From Chryseobacterium sp. 36-9 (GTDB taxonomy: Bacteria; Bacteroidota; Bacteroidia; Flavobacteriales; Weeksellaceae), in the NCBI GenBank assembly GCA_001898785.1, contig MKVE01000024.1, forward strand, positions 1 to 64,000: a stretch of 64,000 nt of DNA, read 5' to 3'. The notes below the pieces were generated by a model that was given only the letters and a program-made list of their open reading frames with translations, had not been told where the DNA came from and did no database searches. How positions within the stretch are numbered: the stretch's first letter is position 1; each line of letters starts with the position of its first letter. Below, piece after piece: positions 51,733-59,478 of this stretch. Position numbers and translations under genes: made by a program.

Positions 51733-52434
51733 TTAACAATTCCCGTCGATTTCGCAAGAATCGCCTTCGTTGATGATATTGATTTTTGAATTATTTTCAG
51801 AAAACTCTGTCCAGCTTTTTTCCAGGACTTCCGAAAACAAATCCGTTGGTTGTGCTCCGGAAACACCATATTTTTCATTGAAAACAAAAAACGGAACACC
51901 TCTTATTCCCATAGAATTGGCTGCGGAAATATCTTGATTAACCAGGTTTGCTAAATGGGGAAATTCAACAGCTTTTTGGATTTCCTCTTCAGTGAAGCCT
52001 AGTTTTTCTCCAATTTCACAAAGAACAGCAACATCGTCAATATCTTTTCCTGAAATGAAATAAGCTTCGAAAAGCAATTCTTCCATTTCATTTGCTTTTC
52101 CTTTTTCTTTGGCAAATTGAACCAGCATTTGACTTTTGAAAGAGTTGGAAACTTTCACTTCATCAAAATTAAAATCAATGCCGGCATTTTTTCCTGTTTG
52201 GATCAGATTCTCGTGCATCTGCATTATTTGAGGCATCGGAAAACCTTTGATTTCGGAAAGATATTCGTAATGATTTTTGGACAGATCCGTTTTCATATTC
52301 GGATCCAGTTGAAACGAATGCCAATTGACTTCAACCTGATCATTCTGAACAAACTTCCGAAGGGCTTTTTCAAAATTCTTTTTTCCAATAAAACAAAACG
52401 GACAACGCGTATCGCTCCAGATATCTACTTTCAT
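51733..52434 (-). CDS. DsbA-family oxidoreductase (FrnE-like)
   Basis: A 233-residue cytoplasmic thioredoxin-fold protein of the DSBA/FrnE group. The redox motif is DTRCPFCFIGKKNFEKAL near the N-terminus. ANSMGIRGVPFFVFNEKYGVSGAQPTDLF holds the cis-Pro loop. There is no signal peptide. A second Cys pair sits at the C-terminus (GDSCEIDGNC), as in the FrnE proteins that have an extra redox pair. It is likely a disulfide isomerase or reductase in redox stress. Confidence 0.9.
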   Translation of the reverse strand: MKVDIWSDTRCPFCFIGKKNFEKALRKFVQNDQVEVNWHSFQLDPNMKTDLSKNHYEYLSEIKGFPMPQIMQMHENLIQTGKNAGIDFNFDEVKVSNSFKSQMLVQFAKEKGKANEMEELLFEAYFISGKDIDDVAVLCEIGEKLGFTEEEIQKAVEFPHLANLVNQDISAANSMGIRGVPFFVFNEKYGVSGAQPTDLFSEVLEKSWTEFSENNSKINIINEGDSCEIDGNC

Positions 52435-52499
52435 TTTTTCTTATTTTAAATATTTTTCAGAATCATAAATACCATCAACTATCAACCAGAAATCTTCAA

Positions 52500-53519
52500 C
52501 TAAATAATATTGACTTCCCGTTCCAATTCAATTCCAAATTTCTCTTTTACTGAATCAATAATCATCGTAGAAAAATCAAAAATCTCTTGTCCGGTTGCAT
52601 TTCCCGTTGCATTGATGATAACCAAAGCCTGTAGTTGGTTGGAAGCTACATTTCCGATTTGTTTGCCTTTCCAACCGGCTTGTTCTATTAGCCAGCCTGC
52701 AGGGACTTTCACAAAATCACCATTCGGATAGCCAGGGATATTTTCGAAATTTTGTTTTAAATTTTCAAATTGTGAAGCAGAAATTGTTGGGTTTTTAAAG
52801 AAACTTCCTGCATTTCCAATCACTTTTGGGTCGGGTAATTTGCTTTGTCTGATATTAATTACAGCTTTGGAAACATCCTGAATCGTTGGGTTACTGATTC
52901 CCATTTTTGCAAGTTCCGACTGGATTGCACCATATTCCACATCAATTTTATGGTCTTTTCTGGTCAAGCGGAAAGTTACTTCCAAAATGACGTATTTCCC
53001 TTTTCCTTCCTGTTTGAAAATCGAATCTCTGTAACCGAATTGACATTGTCCAGAGTTTAAGGTTTCTAATTCCAAAGTTTCAAGATTCAAGACTTTACAA
53101 CTTTCAAAAACATCTTTGATTTCGGTTCCGTAAGCGCCGATATTCTGCATCGGCGATGTTCCCACATTTCCTGGAATCAACGAAAGATTTTCCAGCCCGC
53201 CATAATTCTTATCTAAACAATACATCACGAACTGATGCCAGTTTTCCCCAGCTTTTGCAGTCACCAAAACCTGATTGTCATCAATGATTTTTTCAGTAAT
53301 GCCTTTTAGATTAAGCCTGATGACTAATCCGTCAAAGTCCTTTGTCAGAAGAATGTTGCTTCCGCCACCCAGGAAAAGGATTGGGAGAGTTTGTGTGTTT
53401 GAGAATTGGAGACTTTCTAATAGTTCTTCGGCAGAATTAACTTCTGAAAAATATTGGGCTGAAACCTCAACTCCGAATGTGTTGTATGGTTTTAAAGAAA
53501 CGTTTTCTTGGATTGACAT
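52500..53519 (-). CDS. murB: UDP-N-acetylenolpyruvoylglucosamine reductase MurB
   Basis: A 339-residue FAD enzyme making UDP-MurNAc for peptidoglycan. FAD-binding LFLGGGSNILLTKDFDGLVI, the middle YGGLENLSLIPGNVGTSPMQNIGAYG and the active-site Ser in VIGNAGSFFKNPTIS are visible; the end has FGIELEREVNII. The insert with GYRDSIFKQEG marks a type I (E. coli-like) MurB. Its ATG overlaps the stop of the upstream lipoprotein gene by one base. Confidence 0.96.
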   Translation of the reverse strand: MSIQENVSLKPYNTFGVEVSAQYFSEVNSAEELLESLQFSNTQTLPILFLGGGSNILLTKDFDGLVIRLNLKGITEKIIDDNQVLVTAKAGENWHQFVMYCLDKNYGGLENLSLIPGNVGTSPMQNIGAYGTEIKDVFESCKVLNLETLELETLNSGQCQFGYRDSIFKQEGKGKYVILEVTFRLTRKDHKIDVEYGAIQSELAKMGISNPTIQDVSKAVINIRQSKLPDPKVIGNAGSFFKNPTISASQFENLKQNFENIPGYPNGDFVKVPAGWLIEQAGWKGKQIGNVASNQLQALVIINATGNATGQEIFDFSTMIIDSVKEKFGIELEREVNII

Positions 53520-53962
53520 TAATATTTTTTAAGAAGATTTTCGAGATTATTTTTCAGTTTTTGGATTTGGGTGTAACCTTCGGAACCTTCCGGGACGTTG
53601 ATTAATTCATACTCTTTATCAGTTGTTGTGATTCGGAAAATGTCATCCGGACCATCATAATGGCCGCGTGCTTTTCCGCTTTTGGTTTTTTCCAAAAGAG
53701 AAATGTTGATGTCTGCAACGATTTTGTCCCAATCTTTTTGATTGATTTTCTTTTTGAAGACAGGGTAATCTTCAAATCTTCCACCGGTTTTATTCGATTC
53801 CAGGGAATCTTTGGTTGCATTGATGAAAGAGCGGCCGCCTCTTCCGGCTGTGTGCGTATACGAAACTGATGTTATATTTGTTTTCTGCGCAGAAGTTTTG
53901 CAATTGATCAGAAGCATTGCAAGGACAGAAAGTATAAACCCGATTTTTAATATTTTCATCAT
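53519..53962 (-). CDS. Hypothetical lipoprotein
   Basis: A 147-residue protein with a lipoprotein signal peptide (LSVLAMLLINC, Cys at residue 21). It continues with KTSAQKTNITSVSYTHTAGRGG, a basic region, and a soluble alpha/beta part (YDGPDDIFRITTTDKEYELINVPEGSEG). I recognise no family. It overlaps the murB start by one base, so translation is probably coupled; a structural envelope role would be a guess. The gene has a short intergenic region upstream and no promoter that I can point to with confidence. Confidence 0.75.
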   Translation of the reverse strand: MMKILKIGFILSVLAMLLINCKTSAQKTNITSVSYTHTAGRGGRSFINATKDSLESNKTGGRFEDYPVFKKKINQKDWDKIVADINISLLEKTKSGKARGHYDGPDDIFRITTTDKEYELINVPEGSEGYTQIQKLKNNLENLLKKY

Positions 53963-54078
53963 AATTAATTTTAAGATTGATGTAAATTTAATGATAAAAC
54001 CACATAGAAATTTTAATTTTTAAGAGATTTTAAAACTATTTTTTCTATGTGGCTTTGACGAAGAATTTGGAATTGAAA

Positions 54079-55287
54079 TTAATTCAAACCAAACTCAGCT
54101 CTGTATTTTTCAATTGCATCTTTCAGAAGCTCAACACTTCTTTTAAGGTCTTCCTGCTTCAGGACATAAGCGATTCTTACCTGCTTTTTACCCAATTCCG
54201 GATTGCTGTAAAATCCTCCCATTGGCGCAACCATAACGGTTTCGTTGTTGTTGGAATAGCTTTCCAGAAGCCACTGAGCGAATTTGTCAGAATCATCAAC
54301 CGGTAATTCTACACCACAATAGAAAGCACCTTTTGGTTTTGGACAAATCACGCCGGGAATTTCATTCAACAGTTCTACCAAAAGATTTCTTCGGCTGGTG
54401 TATTCTTCCCTTACTTTGGCAATATATTCTGCATCATTTTTGTGAGCAGCTGTGGCTGCAATCTGACCTAAAAGAACAGGACTCAATCTGGCCTGTGCAA
54501 AAAGAATGGCAGCATCGTGGATTTTCTTGGAACGGGTGATCATACAACCGATTCTCGCCCCACACATCGAATATCTTTTAGACTCGGAATCAATAACGAT
54601 AACGTTTTCCGCAACTTCCGGGAATTCGAACATCGAGATCTGTTTTTCGCCGTCGTAAACATATTCCCTGTAAACCTCGTCCGAAATGATCACGATGTCG
54701 TGTTTCTTTGCAATCTCGGCCAGCTTTTGAAGTTCTTCTCTTGAATAGAGATAACCTGTCGGATTTCCGGGATTACAAACGACGATGGCTCTGGTCTTGT
54801 CTGTGATTTTTTTCTCAAATTCTTCAATTGAAGGCAAAGCAAATCCTGTATCAATAGTGGAAGGAACTGCTACAACGTTAATATTGAAAGTTCCGGCGAA
54901 TCCATTATAATTCGCATAATAAGGTTCTGGAATAATGATCTCGTCTCCGTCATCGCACAGTGTGGAAATTGCAAAATTCAAAGCTTCCGAACCACCGTTG
55001 GTTACAATAAAGTTATCAGGTGTTAGATCTGTAAATCCTAAAGAATGATAATAGTCGGTCAAAGCTTTTCTGTATTCGATATTACCTTCTGATAAGGCAT
55101 ATTCCAAAACTTTGAGGTCGATATTTTTTACAGCATTCAAAGCAGTTTCAGGCGTTTCGATATCTGGCTGACCAATGTTAAGATGATAAACTTTGATTCC
55201 TTTCTGTTTAGCTGCAGTGGCAAAAGGGACTAATTTTCTGACGGGAGATGCAGGCATATGCTGCGCTCTTTGCGATATTTTCGGCAT
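54079..55287 (-). CDS. PLP-dependent aminotransferase (class I/II)
   Basis: A 402-residue fold-type I aminotransferase of the aspartate/aromatic type (AspB-like). Motifs: GQPDIETPETALNAV, FIVTNGGSEALNFAISTLCDDGDEIIIPEPYYANYNGF, IVVCNPGNPTGYLYSREELQKLAEIAKKHDIVIISDEVYREYVYDG, the PLP lysine in DSESKRYSMCGARIGCM and the end KKQVRIAYVLKQEDLKRSVELL. The Lys context differs slightly from SFSKTFAMTGWRLG-type enzymes but is in the right place. The amino acid specificity is not readable. Confidence 0.92.
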   Translation of the reverse strand: MPKISQRAQHMPASPVRKLVPFATAAKQKGIKVYHLNIGQPDIETPETALNAVKNIDLKVLEYALSEGNIEYRKALTDYYHSLGFTDLTPDNFIVTNGGSEALNFAISTLCDDGDEIIIPEPYYANYNGFAGTFNINVVAVPSTIDTGFALPSIEEFEKKITDKTRAIVVCNPGNPTGYLYSREELQKLAEIAKKHDIVIISDEVYREYVYDGEKQISMFEFPEVAENVIVIDSESKRYSMCGARIGCMITRSKKIHDAAILFAQARLSPVLLGQIAATAAHKNDAEYIAKVREEYTSRRNLLVELLNEIPGVICPKPKGAFYCGVELPVDDSDKFAQWLLESYSNNNETVMVAPMGGFYSNPELGKKQVRIAYVLKQEDLKRSVELLKDAIEKYRAEFGLN

Positions 55288-55343
55288 TGTTTCTTGACTT
55301 TGGAGTACAAAAATAAGCTTTAATTTTTCAACAAAAAAATTAG

Positions 55344-55351
55344 TACTTTTG
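55344..55351 (+). promoter_or_regulatory. -7 box of the DUF1801 gene
   Basis: Perfect TACTTTTG, 20 bp upstream of the ATG at 55372. It makes the alternative TTG start at 55354 unlikely, because that codon would lie at or before the transcription start. Confidence 0.55.
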
Positions 55352-55371
55352 ATTTGAAATTAAATTCTCCG

Positions 55372-55827
55372 ATGCAGATTTTTGTTGATACCATAGAAGA
55401 ATATATTTCTCAGATTCCTGAGGAAAGACGAGATGCTTTTAGAAAGTTATTGGAAACTGTTGACAGTAATCTTCCAAAAGGTTTTCAGCAGACAATGCAG
55501 TACGGAATGGCCACCTGGTGTGTTCCTTTGGAAACTTATCCTGCAGGTTATCATTGTGCGAAAAATACACCGCTTCCTTTCATCAGTGTGGCTTCTCAAA
55601 AGAATTTTGTAGCGTTTTATCATATGGGCATTTATGCGGATCCAAAACTTTTGGATTGGTTTGTAGGAGAGTTTCCAAAACATTCCAAAAAGAAATTGGA
55701 TATGGGCAAATCCTGTATCCGTTTCAAAAAGATGGAAGATATTCCATTCGAATTAATGGGCGAGTTGTGTTCGAAAATCACTGTGGATCAATGGATTGAA
55801 TCTTATGAGAAAAATTTCAAAAAGTAA
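55372..55827 (+). CDS. DUF1801 (YdhG-like) protein
   Basis: A 151-residue soluble protein of the DUF1801/YdhG family. Features: IPEERRDAFRKLLETVDSNLPKGFQQTMQYGMATWCVP, the family core with a YG/YGM turn, then FISVASQKNFVAFYHMGIYADPKLLDWFVGEF and MGKSCIRFKKMEDIPFELM. Function is unknown; the fold resembles Smr/iron-related frataxin-like folds in some models. Its 3' end overlaps the next gene by 23 bp, so the pair is probably co-transcribed. Confidence 0.85.
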   Translation: MQIFVDTIEEYISQIPEERRDAFRKLLETVDSNLPKGFQQTMQYGMATWCVPLETYPAGYHCAKNTPLPFISVASQKNFVAFYHMGIYADPKLLDWFVGEFPKHSKKKLDMGKSCIRFKKMEDIPFELMGELCSKITVDQWIESYEKNFKK

Positions 55828-56449
55828 TTTACTTTGCTGTATTTTTGCACTGTTTTTTTTAACAAGCTGCAAAACTTACAATACTTCGATTTTGGAAAAC
55901 GGTGATTTACTTTTTGTTCCTGCTGCGGATTCCGGGTTATCCGGAGCGATTAACAATGTTACTCAGACAGAAAAGAAAACATCGTATGATCACATCGGAA
56001 TTGTGAAAAAAGAAGAACATCATCTGTATGTGCTTCACGCTTCGCCAAAAGGTGGTTCACAAAAACAAAAACTCAGTCATTTTTTGAAAGAACAAACCAA
56101 ATCCGGGCAGACTATCGATGTTTACCGGCTGAAGTCCGAATTCCGGTCATCTATTCCTACTTCTGTCTCCAAAGCTGAGACTTTGGTTGGAAAGCCTTAT
56201 AATTTCAATTATATTTTGGACGATAACTCTTTTTATTGCTCAGATTTTGTAGAAAGAGCATTCCGGGATAATCAGATCTTCCAATTGGAACCAATGACCT
56301 TCGTTGACCCTAAAACAGGAAAGACTAATGCTTTCTGGGAAAAGTTTTATCACGACAAAAACCTAAAAGTTCCTGAAGGTGAACCTGGATGTAATCCCAA
56401 TGGTCTTGCTGCATCCAACAAAGTTTACAAAGTAGGAGAGTTGAAATAA
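55805..56449 (+). CDS. YiiX/YebB-like NlpC/P60-type lipoprotein hydrolase
   Basis: A 214-residue lipoprotein with lipobox FALFFLTSC. It is a permuted papain-like amidase of the YiiX/YebB kind. The catalytic His is in TSYDHIGIVKKEEHHLYVLHA and the catalytic Cys in DDNSFYCSDFVERAF; ENGDLLFVPAADSGLSGAI is the N-terminal strand motif. I chose the ATG at 55805 (MRKISKSNLLCC). Such enzymes hydrolyse amide or ester bonds in cell wall or lipid substrates; the substrate is unknown. Confidence 0.87.
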   Translation: MRKISKSNLLCCIFALFFLTSCKTYNTSILENGDLLFVPAADSGLSGAINNVTQTEKKTSYDHIGIVKKEEHHLYVLHASPKGGSQKQKLSHFLKEQTKSGQTIDVYRLKSEFRSSIPTSVSKAETLVGKPYNFNYILDDNSFYCSDFVERAFRDNQIFQLEPMTFVDPKTGKTNAFWEKFYHDKNLKVPEGEPGCNPNGLAASNKVYKVGELK

Positions 56450-56475
56450 TTTTTTTTAAATTTAATTCATACTTA

Positions 56476-56506
56476 TTTGGTGGGAATTAAATAATTTCTA
56501 TATTTG
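56476..56506 (+). promoter_or_regulatory. Promoter of the DUF4395 leader transcript
   Basis: -33 TTTG (56476-56479), 19-bp spacer, perfect -7 box TATATTTG (56499-56506): one of the best promoter matches in the window. Transcription should start near 56512, producing a leader of about 130 nt before the DUF4395 gene. Confidence 0.75.
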
Positions 56507-56525
56507 CAGTAGATTTAGAATTAAA

Positions 56526-56570
56526 TGATAAGCATATTCTCTCATATCATGATGTGCAATCCCAAATAGA
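56526..56570 (+). CDS. Putative leader peptide MISIFSHIMMCNPK
   Basis: A 14-codon ORF beginning with ATG about 14 nt after the predicted transcription start and ending with TAG. Codons 9-11 are Met-Met-Cys (56550-56558). A ribosome paused there would cover the 5' arm of the first RNA stem and favour the antiterminator, allowing read-through into the DUF4395 gene when Met-tRNA or Cys-tRNA is scarce. No other coding function is likely for such a short peptide. The regulatory reading is inference from the layout. Confidence 0.5.
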
Positions 56571-56594
56571 CATTTGGTAGGAGAGAATGTGTGA

Positions 56595-56626
56595 AAGCTC
56601 TGCCTTACCGGTAGAGCTTTATTATT
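56595..56626 (+). terminator. Intrinsic terminator inside the leader
   Basis: Stem AAAGCTCTGCC (56595-56605) / GGTAGAGCTTT (56611-56621) with one G-T pair and a 5-nt loop, followed by TTATTATTT. The 3' T-run is interrupted, which suits a regulated, leaky terminator. Confidence 0.65.
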
Positions 56627-56642
56627 TAAAATTTGAAATTAT

Positions 56643-57074
56643 ATGGATAAGACCAACAAATATTATACGGATGAGAACGTGGTGAGATTAACTGCGTTTC
56701 TGGTGATGGTGATCATCGCTGTATCCTTATTTTTCAAATGGTCTTTTCTGGTTTTGCTTTTAGTTTTTGATTTTGTATTGAGAGCTTTAGGATTATCGAT
56801 TTCTCCTTTAGCTCTTTTTTCAAAATTTATTTTAAAAATACTGAATATCAAGCGTAAACCGATTTTTGCAGCACCAAAGAGATTTGCAGCAACATTAGGA
56901 GCGGTTTTCACATTGCTGATTTTCTTATTGACAATTAACGATTTTTATGACGCAGCTCTCGCATTAGGAATTGTACTGATGATATTGGCCGGCCTGGAAA
57001 GCTTTTTCAAGATCTGTGTCGGCTGTTACATCTATCAGGTTGTCGTTGTTCCGATCCAAAATAAAATTAAATAA
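56643..57074 (+). CDS. DUF4395 membrane protein
   Basis: A 143-residue protein with about four membrane spans. The DUF4395 pattern is visible: NVVRLTAFLVMVIIAVSLFFKW, LLVFDFVLRALGLSISPLALFS, the PKRFAATLGAVFTLLIFLL segment, and GLESFFKICVGCYIYQVVVV with a Cys pair (CVGC) in the last span. The family is often found near rhodanese or thiol-related genes, and the function is unknown. It is preceded by the leader RNA with Met-Met-Cys codons and followed 18 bp later by the NIL-like gene. The CVGC pair and the leader together hint at sulfur metabolism. Confidence 0.85.
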   Translation: MDKTNKYYTDENVVRLTAFLVMVIIAVSLFFKWSFLVLLLVFDFVLRALGLSISPLALFSKFILKILNIKRKPIFAAPKRFAATLGAVFTLLIFLLTINDFYDAALALGIVLMILAGLESFFKICVGCYIYQVVVVPIQNKIK

Positions 57075-57092
57075 TCCACCAAAAATATTACT

Positions 57093-57401
57093 ATGATTTA
57101 CAAACAAGAAACTACAAATAACGCTTTTTTCGCAACGCCGAAAAGAGAGATCATTCTGGAAATAGAGCTGAATGGGAAGATAAGATTTGATATTCTACTT
57201 TATACGATTTACAACCATTATAACATCAGTTACAAAATTGTGAATGCACACATCGAATATCTGAATGGGAATAATTTCGGGAATGTTAAACTCTTGTTGA
57301 AAATCACTCAGGAAGAAATAATCAAGATTGAAAACTATCTGGCGCAATACAAATTGTTGAGCAGCAAGATCGATGTTCTGCAAAAAAAGGAAGCTTCATA
57401 A
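57093..57401 (+). CDS. Stand-alone NIL-like domain protein
   Basis: A 102-residue soluble protein resembling the NIL domain found at the C-terminus of the methionine transporter ATPase MetN, where it binds methionine. Matching features are the N-terminal REIILEIELNGKIRFD strand, the helix DILLYTIYNHYNISYKIVNAHIEYL, and FGNVKLLLKITQEEIIKIENYLAQ. I rely on pattern recognition, not an alignment. Its stop codon lies in the loop of the following terminator. It forms the second gene of the unit controlled by the putative Met/Cys leader, which makes a methionine-sensing or -binding role attractive. Confidence 0.6.
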   Translation: MIYKQETTNNAFFATPKREIILEIELNGKIRFDILLYTIYNHYNISYKIVNAHIEYLNGNNFGNVKLLLKITQEEIIKIENYLAQYKLLSSKIDVLQKKEAS

Positions 57402-57416
57402 AAGCTTCCTTTTTTA
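57389..57416. terminator. Bidirectional terminator between NIL-like gene and murA
   Basis: Stem GGAAGCTT (57389-57396) / AAGCTTCC (57402-57409), flanked by A-run and T-run. The loop contains the TAA stop of the NIL-like gene (57399-57401), so translation runs into the stem. Confidence 0.85.
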
Positions 57417-57443
57417 TTTTTATAATAATTAATTGAATTATTA

Positions 57444-58754
57444 TTAATCAATTCTTCTGATATCAGCACCAATTGCTCTTAGTCTTTCGTCGATGTTTTC
57501 ATAACCACGATCGATTTGTTCGATGTTTTGGATGACCGATTTTCCTTCAGCAGAAAGTGCAGCGATCAATAGAGCATTTCCAGCTCTGATATCCGGCGAA
57601 ACCATTGTTGTTCCTCTCAAAGGCGTTTCTTGATTCATCCCAATTACAGTGGCTCTGTGCGGATCACAAAGGATAATTTGAGCACCCATATCGATCAGTT
57701 TATCAACGAAGAACAACCTGCTTTCGAACATTTTCTGATGAATCAAAACAGAACCTTTTGCCTGCGTTGCAACGACCAGAATAATAGATAGCAAATCCGG
57801 AGTGAATCCCGGCCAAGGCGCGTCGGAAACCGTTAAGATAGACCCATCGATAAATTTTTGAACTTTATAATTTTCCTGAGAAGGGATGTAGATATCATCA
57901 CCTCTTTGTTCCAATTCGATTCCTAATTTTCTGAATGTATTTGGAATAACGCCAAGCTGATTCCAATTAACATTTTTAATGGTGATCTCGGATTTTGTCA
58001 TTGCTGCCAATCCAATCCAGGAACCGATTTCCACCATATCTGGCAGCATTGTATGTTCTGTTCCGTGTAGCTTATCCACACCTTCAATAGTCAAAAGATT
58101 GGAACCGATGCCGGTAATATTAGCACCCATTCTGTTCAGCATTTTACATAATTGCTGTAAGTAAGGTTCGCAGGCAGCATTGTAGATTCTGGTTTTTCCT
58201 TTTGCTAAAACAGCAGCCATTACAATATTAGCAGTTCCTGTAACAGAGGCTTCTTCTAGTAGAATGAATTTTCCGTTAAGTTCTTTAGCTGTTAAAGAGT
58301 AGAAAGCTTCTTCCTCATCATAAGAAAACTCTGCGCCCAATTCCACAAAACCTTGGAAATGCGTATCCAGACGTCTTCTTCCGATTTTATCTCCACCAGG
58401 CGTTGGCAAATAGGCTTCACCAAATCTCGCCAACATTGGACCAAGGATCATCACTGAACCTCTCAGTTTTGCGCCGTCTTTTTTGAATTCTTTAGATTTG
58501 ATATAATCAAAATTAACTTCGTCAGCTTTGAAAGTATAATCGCCTTTTCCGTTTTTGGTTACTTTCACGTTGAAATCCTGAAGAATCTCAATCAGTTTAT
58601 TAACATCTTTGATGTCAGGAATATTGGTGATTCTCACTTCGTCCTCAGTCAAGAGAACAGCACAAAGAATCTGCAAAGCTTCATTCTTCGCACCCTGAGG
58701 CGTAATTTCTCCGCTCAATCTTTTTCCACCTCTTATTTCGAAAGCTCCGCTCAT
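57444..58754 (-). CDS. murA: UDP-N-acetylglucosamine 1-carboxyvinyltransferase MurA
   Basis: A 436-residue enzyme catalysing the first committed step of peptidoglycan synthesis, transfer of enolpyruvate to UDP-GlcNAc. Signatures: ITPQGAKNEALQILCAVLL at the start, KLRGSVMILGPMLARFGEAYLPTPGGDKIGRRRLD in the loop region, and ADIRRID at the end. The catalytic residue that is Cys115 in E. coli lies in that loop, as GGCAIG; here it is Asp122 (GGDKIG). The Cys-to-Asp change keeps activity but blocks covalent fosfomycin attack in other bacteria. Its ATG overlaps the stop of the DUF4290 gene by one base. Confidence 0.95.
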   Translation of the reverse strand: MSGAFEIRGGKRLSGEITPQGAKNEALQILCAVLLTEDEVRITNIPDIKDVNKLIEILQDFNVKVTKNGKGDYTFKADEVNFDYIKSKEFKKDGAKLRGSVMILGPMLARFGEAYLPTPGGDKIGRRRLDTHFQGFVELGAEFSYDEEEAFYSLTAKELNGKFILLEEASVTGTANIVMAAVLAKGKTRIYNAACEPYLQQLCKMLNRMGANITGIGSNLLTIEGVDKLHGTEHTMLPDMVEIGSWIGLAAMTKSEITIKNVNWNQLGVIPNTFRKLGIELEQRGDDIYIPSQENYKVQKFIDGSILTVSDAPWPGFTPDLLSIILVVATQAKGSVLIHQKMFESRLFFVDKLIDMGAQIILCDPHRATVIGMNQETPLRGTTMVSPDIRAGNALLIAALSAEGKSVIQNIEQIDRGYENIDERLRAIGADIRRID

Positions 58755-59407
58755 TATCTTCTTTTATTTTTATGGTTTTGGAAGTTATTTTTCCTTTTAT
58801 TATTGTTATTATTTTGGTTTCTGTTATTTTGATTTCTGTTGTTGTTTCTGTTAGTGGCGTAATAGATTTTGCTCTTGTCCAGCGTATCCAGCCCTGTAAG
58901 ATCCAGTCTGTTCTCTGATAACTCTTTCAAATGACGGAAAATGACATCATCCTGCACATGCTCTTTGTTATAGACATTATAGGATTTTTTCATATTGTTG
59001 GCAATCACCTGGATCAGAGCGTCTTTTTCATCACCTTCTTCCAGGGCAATCGCTTTTTCAATCAATTGTAAAATGCTTTTTCCGTAAAATTTATAATCGT
59101 TATCCAAAGAAGGATAATCCATTTTTCTTGGTTTAGTGATCAGATCTTCCGCCGATACAATCGGATATGGTGAATCTACATCCAGGTCGTGGTTAGCAAG
59201 AATGAATAAGTGATCCCAAAGTTTGTGTTTGTAATTTTCTTCATCGCGAAGATGCGGGTTTCTTTGTCCCATAAACTCAACAATTGCAAGCGCCATTTCA
59301 TTTCTTTCTTCTTTGGTCTGTAGCGTTTTACAATGTTCTACGAGCTGTTGTATATTGCGCCCATACTCGGGCATTAGTAACTGTGTTCTGTCGGTATTAT
59401 ATTCCAT
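58754..59407 (-). CDS. DUF4290 protein with Asn/Arg-rich tail
   Basis: A 217-residue protein of the DUF4290 family, found in Bacteroidota next to murA. It begins EYNTDRTQLLMPEYGRNIQQLVEHC and carries FMGQRNPHLRDEENYKHKLWDHL. The last 40 residues are a low-complexity Asn/Arg/Lys tail (NNNRNQNNRNQNNNNNKRKN) that may bind RNA or other nucleic acid. Function is unknown. Its stop codon overlaps the murA start (TAATG), so it is the first gene of a two-gene unit. Confidence 0.88.
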   Translation of the reverse strand: MEYNTDRTQLLMPEYGRNIQQLVEHCKTLQTKEERNEMALAIVEFMGQRNPHLRDEENYKHKLWDHLFILANHDLDVDSPYPIVSAEDLITKPRKMDYPSLDNDYKFYGKSILQLIEKAIALEEGDEKDALIQVIANNMKKSYNVYNKEHVQDDVIFRHLKELSENRLDLTGLDTLDKSKIYYATNRNNNRNQNNRNQNNNNNKRKNNFQNHKNKRR

Positions 59408-59478
59408 AATATTGCAAATATAAAAATATAAAATCAGAAAAGATTTTATTTTCAGATTTTACCAAAAACAAAAAAAGA

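Larger units (their letters stand above)
56512..56626 (+). ncRNA. Candidate attenuator leader RNA
   Basis: The leader between the promoter and the DUF4395 gene holds four ordered parts. First, a short ORF (56526-56570). Second, a 12-bp stem GCATATTCTCTC (56533-56544) with 56582-56593, containing an inner hairpin CCAAAT/ATTTGG (56563-56578). Third, a candidate antiterminator in which GGTAGGAGAG (56577-56586) pairs with CTCTGCCTTACC (56599-56610), with two single-base bulges. Fourth, the terminator hairpin (56595-56621). The second and third structures compete, as do the third and fourth, as in amino-acid attenuators. I cannot match it to a named RNA family. Confidence 0.6.

Noticed and set aside
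56512-56626. Known riboswitch (SAM, TPP, cobalamin, fluoride types)
   Set aside because: None of the conserved core sequences of these classes is recognisable; the short ORF and competing stems fit a peptide attenuator better.
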